Source of the DNA: an uncultured Clostridia bacterium
Lineage (GTDB): Bacteria; Bacillota; Clostridia; TANB77; CAG-508
Direction: 5' to 3'
NCBI GenBank assembly: GCA_949746285.1
Contig: CATJZH010000051.1
Span: 1 to 5,319, forward strand
DNA: 5,319 nucleotides
The translations under genes and the position numbers were made by a program. This document shows, piece after piece, positions 1-5,076 of this stretch. The stretch's first letter is position 1. Each line of letters starts with the position of its first letter. The notes under the pieces were generated by a model, which searched no databases, was not told where the DNA came from, and saw only the letters and a program-made list of their open reading frames with translations.

Positions 1-3000
1 AATAATTGGACTGATTATGTAGAAGAAGAGCCAATTGTTGAAGGAAATAAAAAACTTATAATAAGAGCAAAAGCAAGAGGAATATTTGCAGCAAGTGAAA
101 CAATAGAACTTATTTTTACAGAGGATAATCAACCAGATACAAGAAAATATATACCTATATCACAATTATCAATAGCTGGTTTTTCAGCTGAGGATAAATC
201 ACAAAATGGAGCAGCAGCAAATGTAATAGACGGAAATTATAATACAAGATGGTTGAACTCAGCAGCAGGTACAGATAATGAAAAATATATAGTAATAAAA
301 TTTGATTCAGCTGTTTATTTAAGCGCAATGGATTATGTGCCACATAGTGAAAATGGAAAAATACTTACTGGTAAAATTGAAGGAAGTATGGATGGTGAAA
401 ATTTCACAGATATTGCAGAAATAACAGGATGGGCAAATAATCAAAACATAAAAACAATAGACTTTGATGATTCAGTTAAAGTAAGATATGTAAGAATAAC
501 AGGTATTGAAACATCTTATACAGGAGCCAAAAGACATATTGGTGCAAGAATGTTTAATTTCTATGAGGATATTACAAAAAGAGATGGTGTAGCTCCAACA
601 GCTGATATCCAATATAATATTGAAACTTTAACAAACAATGATGTAGTGGCAACATTAGTAAATCCAAGTACAGAAATAACAGTATTAAATAATGATGGAA
701 ATATGTCACATACATTTACAGAAAATGGAACATTTACATTTGAATTTGAAGATAGTGATGGAAATAAAGGAACAGCAACAGCAAAAGTTGATTGGATATG
801 TAAGACATTACCAAATGCAACATTCACATATGATATAACAGATCCAACAAATCAAGATGTAACAGTAACAGTAACATTTGATAGAGAAGGTACAGTAATT
901 ACAAATAATGATGGAAATAATACACATACATTTGAGGAAAATGGAGAATTTACATTTGAATTTAGAGGACCATATGGAAATAAGGGAACAGCAACAGCAA
1001 GAGTAGATTGGATATGTAAAACATTACCAAATGCAACATTAACATATGATATAACAGAAACGACAAATAAACCTGTAACAGTAACAATAACATTTGATAG
1101 AGAAGGAACAAGAGTTACAAATAATGATGGAAAGAACACACATACATTTGAAGAAAATGGAGAATTCACATTTGAATTTGTTGGACCATATGGAAATTCA
1201 GGTGTAGCAACAGCTACAGTAGATTGGATAGATAATACAATTCCAAAAGCTAATATAACATATGATATTACAGAAAAAACAAATAAAAATGTAGTTGCAA
1301 CATTAGAAGTAGAAAGTGATGATATTACAATAACAAATAATGGTGGAAAGAACACACATACATTTGAAGAAAATGGAGAATTTACATTTGAATTTGTAAA
1401 TAGCTTAGGAAATAAAGGAACAGCAAAAGCAAAAGTAGATTGGATAGATAAAAAAGTTCCGAAAGCAATAATCACATACAGTACTCAAGAACCAACAAAT
1501 CAAGAAGTAATAGCAACAATAAATTTTGATGAAAGTAATGTAACAATAACGAACAATGAAGGTAGTAGTATACGTAGATTTTCAGATAATGAAGAATTTG
1601 TTTTCGAATTCGTAGATGAGGCTGGAAATGAAGGAACAGCTACAGCTAGAGTAACATGGATAGATAAAACTTTACCAGTAGCAACAATTACTTATGACAT
1701 AAATGAACTAACAAATCAAAATGTAACAGCTACAATAACATTTGATAAAGAAAATGTAACAGTTGAAGGTGGAAACACATATATATTTAAAGAAAATGGA
1801 GAATATACATTCAAATTTACAGGATCTGCAGGAAATACAGGTGTTGCAATAGCAAAAGTAGATTGGATAGATAAAATAGCACCAGAACCAATAATGACAT
1901 ATAGTACAATACAGCCAACGAATAAAGATGTAGAAGCCACAATAACATTTGACAAAGAAAATGTTAGAATATTAAATAATGATGGAAATGTAACATATAC
2001 GTTCACAGAAAATGGAGATTTTACATTTGAATATACAGATGAAGCAGGAAATAAAGGAAAAGTAAAAGCAATAGTAAATTGGATAGATAAAGAAGCTCCA
2101 ACAGCAGCAGTTTCATATGATATTACAGATAAAACAAATAAAGAAGTAATTGCAACTTTAGGAAATGCAAGTGAAGAAATAACAATAATAAATAATGATG
2201 GAAAAGACACATATACATTTACAAAAAATGGAAATTTCACATTTGAATTTGTAGATAAAGCAGGAAACAAAGGAATAGCAAAGGCAGAAGTTACGTGGAT
2301 AGATAAAGTAGCTCCAGTAGCAACAATCACATATAGTACAGAATCTGAAACAACAGAACCAGTAATAGCAACAATAACATTTGATAAAGAAAATGTAACA
2401 GTTGAAGGTGGAAATACACATACATTTACAGAAAATGGAGAATATACATTTGAATTTATAGATGAAGCTGGAAATATGGGAATGGCTACAGCAGAGGTGA
2501 ATTGGATTGAAAAAGAGCCGGATATTCCAACTCCACCAGAAAAGAATCCAAGTTTTGAAATTACATTAAATTCTTCAAAAGAAACATTAATTTCAGGAGA
2601 AGAATTTGAAATTAATGTTGCAATTAATAATATAAGAAATATTGAAAATGGAATATTAGCACTTGGTGGACAATTTGAATATGATGAAGATGTGTTAGAA
2701 ATATTAGAAATCAAAGGTCAAGAAAATTGGAATATGGATGAAAATTCATTTAATGATGATAACTTTAAATTTGTAACAGAAAACGGAGAATATATAAAGC
2801 AAAATTCAAATATAATGAAAATAAAATTACAAGTAAAAGAATCTATAGAAGATGCACTAGATACCAATTTTAAAATAAAATCAATTGTTGGAACTAACGC
2901 AGAAATAGATATAAATGCTAAAGATGCAGAAATTGATTTGCATATAGATAAAATTGTAGAAGAAGATCCAAGAATTTCTTCAGAAAAATATATAATTGAT

Positions 3001-3369
3001 GAAAATATTATATCAAGAGTATTACCTGAAACTACATTAAGTGACTTTAAATCAAATGTAACTGCCAATAGAGAGTTTACAATTACAGATGAAGAAGGAA
3101 ATACTATAGGAAATGATGATATTATTAAAACAGGTATGACATTACATCTTACAGAAGATATAGAATTTACATTAATTGTTATAGGAGATATCAATAAAGA
3201 TGGAGTAATTACAATAACAGATTTAGCACAATTAAAAGAACATATTATTGAATTAGAGATATTAACAGGAGATAGATATTTAGCAGCTGATATAGATGGA
3301 AATGGTGAGGTTACAATAACAGATTTAGCACAATTAAAAATGATAATTGTTGGATTAATGGAAATATAG
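1..3369 (+). CDS. Large secreted modular cohesin/dockerin surface protein, 5' end missing
   Basis: The frame is open from base 1 to the TAG at 3367-3369, giving 1122 visible residues; the true start lies upstream, and the internal TTG at 253 is not a credible start because it falls inside a domain. Domains in order: residues 1-42 look like the end of a chitobiase/hexosaminidase C-terminal Ig fold (WTDY, then RAKARG and ASETIEL); about 50-190 an F5/8 type C (CBM32-like) sugar-binding domain (NVIDGNYNTRW, GSMDGENF, VRYVRITG); about 199-840 nine Ig-like repeats; about 850-984 a cohesin-like beta-sandwich; about 991-1060 the small domain that often precedes clostridial dockerins; 1061-1122 a type I dockerin with two Ca-binding loops (DINKDGVITITD and DIDGNGEVTITD). 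No membrane anchor or LPXTG motif is visible. The layout resembles Clostridium perfringens carbohydrate-active toxins such as NagH and NanJ, so an upstream glycosidase is plausible but unseen. Substrate unknown. Confidence 0.9.
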   Translation, partial: NNWTDYVEEEPIVEGNKKLIIRAKARGIFAASETIELIFTEDNQPDTRKYIPISQLSIAGFSAEDKSQNGAAANVIDGNYNTRWLNSAAGTDNEKYIVIKFDSAVYLSAMDYVPHSENGKILTGKIEGSMDGENFTDIAEITGWANNQNIKTIDFDDSVKVRYVRITGIETSYTGAKRHIGARMFNFYEDITKRDGVAPTADIQYNIETLTNNDVVATLVNPSTEITVLNNDGNMSHTFTENGTFTFEFEDSDGNKGTATAKVDWICKTLPNATFTYDITDPTNQDVTVTVTFDREGTVITNNDGNNTHTFEENGEFTFEFRGPYGNKGTATARVDWICKTLPNATLTYDITETTNKPVTVTITFDREGTRVTNNDGKNTHTFEENGEFTFEFVGPYGNSGVATATVDWIDNTIPKANITYDITEKTNKNVVATLEVESDDITITNNGGKNTHTFEENGEFTFEFVNSLGNKGTAKAKVDWIDKKVPKAIITYSTQEPTNQEVIATINFDESNVTITNNEGSSIRRFSDNEEFVFEFVDEAGNEGTATARVTWIDKTLPVATITYDINELTNQNVTATITFDKENVTVEGGNTYIFKENGEYTFKFTGSAGNTGVAIAKVDWIDKIAPEPIMTYSTIQPTNKDVEATITFDKENVRILNNDGNVTYTFTENGDFTFEYTDEAGNKGKVKAIVNWIDKEAPTAAVSYDITDKTNKEVIATLGNASEEITIINNDGKDTYTFTKNGNFTFEFVDKAGNKGIAKAEVTWIDKVAPVATITYSTESETTEPVIATITFDKENVTVEGGNTHTFTENGEYTFEFIDEAGNMGMATAEVNWIEKEPDIPTPPEKNPSFEITLNSSKETLISGEEFEINVAINNIRNIENGILALGGQFEYDEDVLEILEIKGQENWNMDENSFNDDNFKFVTENGEYIKQNSNIMKIKLQVKESIEDALDTNFKIKSIVGTNAEIDINAKDAEIDLHIDKIVEEDPRISSEKYIIDENIISRVLPETTLSDFKSNVTANREFTITDEEGNTIGNDDIIKTGMTLHLTEDIEFTLIVIGDINKDGVITITDLAQLKEHIIELEILTGDRYLAADIDGNGEVTITDLAQLKMIIVGLMEI
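595..2520 (+). repeat. Nine tandem 207/216-bp repeats encoding Ig-like domains
   Basis: Units begin at about 595, 811, 1027, 1243, 1459, 1675, 1882, 2098 and 2314, each at a Pro followed by an alternating beta strand ending in Tyr. Each unit carries T-N (about 15 residues in), NNDG, HTFxENGxFTFEF, AGNKGTA and ends VDWIDK. Seven units are 72 residues; units 6 and 9 are 69 and share the same shortened segment (NVTVEGGNT). Units 1 and 2 end WICK instead of WIDK, giving the only two cysteines in the visible protein, exactly 72 residues apart. Units 2 and 3 are nearly the same in sequence. Such stalk-like Ig repeats usually space binding domains away from the cell or complex. Confidence 0.93.
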
Positions 3370-3386
3370 TTTCACATTAAATAGCT

Positions 3387-3422
3387 AAAAAACAGAAAAG
3401 TAAGATTGCTTTTCTGTTTTTT
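3387..3422 (+). terminator. Rho-independent terminator, bidirectional
   Basis: A perfect 14-bp stem (AAAAAACAGAAAAG at 3387-3400 with CTTTTCTGTTTTTT at 3409-3422) encloses an 8-nt loop, 17 bases after the stop of the dockerin protein. The right arm ends in six T. Because the left arm starts with six A, the same structure gives a T-run on the minus strand, so it can also stop transcription arriving from the right. Confidence 0.92.
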
Positions 3423-3614
3423 GCATGTTATAGTATTTACGCCTAATATAGAGAAAATTTTTTATGGGCAAAAAAGATTAGAGATAGGTAAAATTTTGAA
3501 ATACAAATTTGGTCAACGAAGTTTTTGGTGACGTAGCTACCATGTAGACACGGTAGGTAGCATGCGTCGAAACAGCTATGAGCCTTGAGCTTCTATTGTA
3601 ACATAACCTTTTAC
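3423..3614. other. Intergenic stretch with a GC-rich, hairpin-forming island (3530-3592)
   Basis: No coding frame is convincing here. Bases 3423-3507 are plain AT-rich sequence. From 3530 to 3592 base composition jumps to about half G+C (32 of 63 by my count), unlike the rest of the window. GACG-(TA)-GCTACC at 3530-3541 can pair with GGTAGC-(ATG)-CGTC at 3556-3568, leaving a 14-nt loop; GTAGCTAC at 3533-3540 is itself a palindrome, and the right arm is partly doubled (GGTAGGTAG), offering an alternative pairing. An upstream GTCA...TGAC pair at 3512-3532 competes with this stem. It may be a structured RNA, a mobile-element end or a dispersed repeat. I do not recognise it, and no T-run supports a terminator. 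Confidence 0.45.
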
Positions 3615-3779
3615 TTAGTTTTGTGGAAAGAAAAATCTTGCTGTCATATCTAAATAATTTAATCCACTATATTCTGGGTACTTTGCTTTTATTTTAGCTT
3701 TAAAATCGTTAATGTTATTGCTTTTACTTGCTAATACTTTTAATTCTTCCAAGTATGTAATTTTTGTGTCAACATCTTT
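3615..3779 (-). pseudogene. C-terminal remnant of a broken gene, possibly MBL-fold hydrolase
   Basis: Read on the minus strand from 3779, 54 codons run without interruption to a TAA at 3617-3615. The translation is protein-like: it begins KDVDTKITYLEELKVLASKS, continues with a Lys-rich segment and YPEYSGLNYLD, and ends with aromatic FFFPQN. The YLEELK...F...YPxYxG...LD pattern resembles from memory the tail of some MBL-fold metallo-hydrolases (Vmh-like), but the metal-binding region is absent, so the family is a guess. There is no start codon context, and homology is replaced at about 3780 by an IS110-family fragment on the opposite strand. It looks like the 3' stub of a gene cut by an insertion or deletion. 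The plus-strand frame across it is a shadow. Confidence 0.5.
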
Positions 3780-3780
3780 T

Positions 3781-4113
3781 AAACTAGCTGGTACTATTAT
3801 TGCAGAGATTGGAGATGTTTCAAGATTTGATTCGCCTGTTAAATTATTAGTTTTTGCAGGATTAGACCCATCAATATATCAATCTGGTAAATTCTTTTCA
3901 ACTCATTCTGTTATGGTTAAACGTGGTTCTAAATACTTACGCTTTGCTTTAATGAATGCTGTTAGAATGGTTTGCATGAACGATATTACCTTTAATAATT
4001 TCAAAGAGAGAAAATTATATGAAGGCAAACATTATCGAGTTACTTTAGGACATGTTGCTAAAAAATTAGTACGTGTTATTTATTATTTATTAAAAACTAA
4101 CACCAAATATTGA
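3781..4113 (+). pseudogene. IS110-family transposase, C-terminal fragment
   Basis: About 110 residues before the TGA at 4111-4113 match the C-terminal Tnp (transposase_20) domain of IS110-family recombinases: LAGTIIAEIGDVSRFDSP, GLDPSIYQSGKF, KRGSKYLRFALMNA, and HVAKKLVRVIYYLLKT at the end. The Ser of YQSGK corresponds to the conserved serine needed with the DEDD site. The whole N-terminal RuvC-like DEDD domain (about two thirds of a normal 300-400 residue transposase) is missing, and upstream of about 3780 the same frame (from ATG 3712) is only a shadow of an antisense gene remnant, so the open 133-codon frame is a chimeric accident. Codons end in T more often than in the neighbouring A-rich genes. 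Almost certainly inactive; any mobility would need a complete copy elsewhere. Confidence 0.88.
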
Positions 4114-4185
4114 ACTGATAAAGTGGCTTAATATCAGTAATTTCATAGCTTTTAAAAGCATTTGCAAAAATGCTTATTTGCTATG
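4114..4185 (+). other. Paired hairpins directly after the IS110 fragment, possible element-end RNA remnant
   Basis: ACTGATA at 4114-4120 pairs with TATCAGT at 4132-4138, with an inner AAG/CTT stem. It starts on the base after the transposase stop. Next, CATAGC (4144-4149) pairs with GCTATG (4180-4185), then an internal loop (6 nt and 4 nt), then AAGCATTT/AAATGCTT (4156-4163, 4168-4175) closed by a GCAA tetraloop. IS1111-group members of the IS110 family carry their noncoding guide RNA downstream of the transposase, so the position fits. The stem-internal-loop-stem shape also fits, but homology is not shown. Bases 4186-4221 show nothing further. Confidence 0.4.
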
Positions 4186-4221
4186 TCAAAAAATATCTCT
4201 TACCATATAACTTGTATGAAA

Positions 4222-4253
4222 GAACGAGTGATTGTTAATAACATCACTCGTTC
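4222..4253 (-). terminator. Terminator hairpin of the YbaK/ProX transcript
   Basis: GAACGAGTGAT (4222-4232) pairs perfectly with ATCACTCGTTC (4243-4253); allowing one bulged base (4233), GTT/AAC extends it to 14 bp with a 3-nt loop. On the minus strand it begins 7 bases after the stop codon and is followed by a modest T-containing tail (TTTCAT), so it best serves the minus-strand gene. The weak T-run lowers certainty about efficiency. Confidence 0.72.
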
Positions 4254-4259
4254 CGTTAG

Positions 4260-4793
4260 TTACATTGTAATTATTTTTTTAGTATGCTTTGTATATGGTA
4301 AGAACTTATTGACTATATCATTCGTTTTTACTTTCATATAACCTGTTGTTGTTCCATCGCTACAACCATAATATTTTTCTTGTAGTACATCTTTGTCAAA
4401 AACTATTTGAATTTTATTATTTATTAAAGAACTATATACTGTTGCTGCACCTATTTTTGTTCCTAACATTTCCTCAAAAAGCTCAATAGGAGCAAATGAT
4501 ACTCTTGCTATTTCCATTTCTTGACTAAATTTTTTAGAATCAAATTTTTTATTTCCTGTGGTAATAAATAAATAGAAATCTGTTTTTTGCCTATTACATA
4601 GAAATAGAGTTTTTACCATATTCATATCTAATTTATTATCTATTTCAATACAGTCTTCCATAGTAATAGCTTCATCTGTATCAACTCTCTCAAAACTAAT
4701 ATCTAATTCTTTTAAGGTTTTGTAAACCTTTTCTTGTAATTCATTTTTAAATTCTTTTGGTTCATTTGTATATATATCACTTACATAAAACAT
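4260..4793 (-). CDS. YbaK/ProX-type prolyl-tRNA editing domain protein
   Basis: 177 residues. The start at 4793 is chosen because GGAGG (4808-4804) lies 10 bases upstream; the longer frame to 4859 would begin inside the regulatory leader and lacks an RBS. The single domain belongs to the YbaK / prolyl-tRNA-synthetase-associated (INS-like) superfamily, cytosolic trans-editing deacylases that hydrolyse mischarged aminoacyl-tRNA, mostly tRNA-Pro. Visible landmarks: helix EKVYKTLKELDI (21-32), MVKTLFLCN (59-67) with the conserved Lys61, FYLFITTGNKKFD, RVSFAP (97-102), EEMLGTKIGAATVYS (107-121), IVFDKD, and the end GCSDGTTTGYMKVKT...NKFLPYTKH. Length fits stand-alone ProX proteins (about 160-170). 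Oddities: the usual GxxxP loop proline is not evident around 115-120, and the common HPxxN motif reads CSDGT, so substrate (Ala-, Cys- or other-tRNA-Pro) is uncertain. Expression probably depends on the upstream leader ORF. Confidence 0.85.
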   Translation of the reverse strand: MFYVSDIYTNEPKEFKNELQEKVYKTLKELDISFERVDTDEAITMEDCIEIDNKLDMNMVKTLFLCNRQKTDFYLFITTGNKKFDSKKFSQEMEIARVSFAPIELFEEMLGTKIGAATVYSSLINNKIQIVFDKDVLQEKYYGCSDGTTTGYMKVKTNDIVNKFLPYTKHTKKIITM

Positions 4794-4802
4794 TTTTATA
4801 AT

Positions 4803-4894
4803 ACCTCCATTAAATATTTTTAAACTTATAATATCTAATGAAAGTGTTGCATTTCTCACATATTCATCAGATATTTTATATATTTGATGGAGGT
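4803..4894 (-). promoter_or_regulatory. Four-segment RNA leader, putative translational attenuator of the ProX-type gene
   Basis: On the transcript: segment 1 ACCTCCATCAAATAT (4894-4880), segment 2 AATATCTGATGAA (4875-4863), segment 3 TTCATTAGATATT (4842-4830), segment 4 ATATTTAATGGAGGT (4817-4803), which contains the GGAGG of the downstream gene. Pairs 1:4 match at 14 of 15 positions; 2:3 pair over 13 bp with one G-U. Together they make one nested hairpin that buries the RBS. The alternatives are 1:2 (CATCA-x-ATAT with ATAT-x-TGATG, loop 5 nt) and 3:4 (11 bp, touching only the first G of GGAGG). Segment 1 lies inside the Pro-rich part of the leader ORF, so a ribosome there prevents 1:4. No U-run follows any stem, favouring translational over transcriptional control. 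Confidence 0.72.
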
Positions 4895-4929
4895 GGTGGA
4901 GCTAAAAACATCATTTTATTAAATAGCAT
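4876..4929 (-). CDS. 17-residue proline-run leader peptide
   Basis: ATG at 4929-4927 to TAA at 4878-4876 encodes MLFNKMMFLAPPPPSNI. Support for translation: AGAAAGGATGTG (4947-4936) is an 11-of-12 match to the extended Shine-Dalgarno complement of 16S rRNA, with 10 bases between AAGGA and the ATG, and a near-consensus promoter sits 36 bases upstream of the start. Codons 11-14 are CCA CCA CCT CCA, four prolines in a row, a context known to slow ribosomes that lack EF-P help and one that would pause when charged tRNA-Pro is short. The same codons overlap the anti-Shine-Dalgarno segment of the attenuator, which explains their placement. It is followed by the ProX-type gene 82 bases later. A stand-alone function as a signal peptide near an XRE regulator is an alternative, but there is no export signal. 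Confidence 0.7.
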   Translation of the reverse strand: MLFNKMMFLAPPPPSNI

Positions 4930-4935
4930 TCTGTA

Positions 4936-4947
4936 CACATCCTTTCT
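4936..4947 (-). promoter_or_regulatory. Extended Shine-Dalgarno site of the leader peptide
   Basis: AGAAAGGATGTG on the minus strand differs at one base from the AGAAAGGAGGTG complement of the 16S rRNA 3' end. The ATG at 4929 follows at normal spacing. A match this long is unexpected in such AT-rich sequence and is the main reason for calling the short ORF real. Confidence 0.72.
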
Positions 4948-4964
4948 AGTTACTTTTCTGCGAA

Positions 4965-4993
4965 ATTATAACACATCTTTATTATAAAGACAA
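4965..4993 (-). promoter_or_regulatory. Sigma-A promoter of the leader-ProX transcript
   Basis: Minus strand: -35 TTGTCT (4993-4988), exact 17-bp spacer, -10 TATAAT (4970-4965) preceded by TG one base upstream (extended -10). Transcription would begin near 4958, giving a leader of about 165 nt before the ProX-type start codon. A-rich tracts upstream (around 5030-5040) could act as an UP element. Confidence 0.85.
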
Positions 4994-5023
4994 ATTACTA
5001 ACGTTGTCTGTTTGTTATACAAA
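4988..5023. promoter_or_regulatory. Candidate operator dyads overlapping the -35 box
   Basis: On the minus strand AGACAA (5009-5004) and TTGTCT (4993-4988) form an inverted repeat with a 10-bp spacer whose downstream arm is exactly the -35 box. Just upstream, TTTGT-ATA-ACAAA (5023-5011) is a second, nearly perfect dyad. Position next to an XRE-family gene suggests that regulator, or a relative, may bind here. That is inference, since the binding site of this protein is unknown. Confidence 0.4.
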
Positions 5024-5047
5024 TTCCTTAATTTTTTTTTAAAACTA

Positions 5048-5076
5048 TTGACATTCATATAGTTAGTCTATAACAT
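5048..5076 (+). promoter_or_regulatory. Possible antisense promoter into the XRE gene
   Basis: On the plus strand a perfect TTGACA (5048-5053) is followed after 17 bp by TAACAT (5071-5076), or after 15 bp by TATAAC (5069-5074). It would transcribe against the 3' end of the regulator gene. The -10 is imperfect at either spacing and AT-rich DNA throws up such matches, so this is weak. Confidence 0.25.

Noticed and set aside
595..2520. CRISPR array
   Set aside because: The repeats are long, contiguous and in frame, and encode Ig-like domains; there are no short identical repeats with unique spacers.
561..2714. Long minus-strand open frames opposite the repeat protein
   Set aside because: They are repeat-driven shadows, rich in Ser, Val, Phe and Pro, without RBS, promoter or domain signals.
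3421..3449. Plus-strand promoter-like TTGCAT-17-TAATAT that could drive the GC-rich island
   Set aside because: The -35 matches at only three positions and overlaps the terminator T-run; too weak in AT-rich DNA.
3712..3780. N-terminal part of the open plus-strand frame as genuine transposase sequence
   Set aside because: It has no IS110 motifs and lies over a more protein-like minus-strand remnant; it is a shadow frame.
4794..4859. N-terminal extension of the ProX-type protein by 22 codons (start at 4859)
   Set aside because: No ribosome binding site precedes 4859, the extension overlaps attenuator segments 3 and 4, and the Met at 4793 has GGAGG at proper spacing.
4803..4894. Reading the leader hairpins as an intrinsic transcription terminator or T-box
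   Set aside because: No stem is followed by a U-run, and I see no T-box sequence or specifier-loop features; the pairing targets the RBS instead.
5018..5062. Terminator for the XRE gene from the AACTA/TAGTT pair after its stop
   Set aside because: The stem is only 5 bp and is followed by an A-run on the minus strand, not a T-run.
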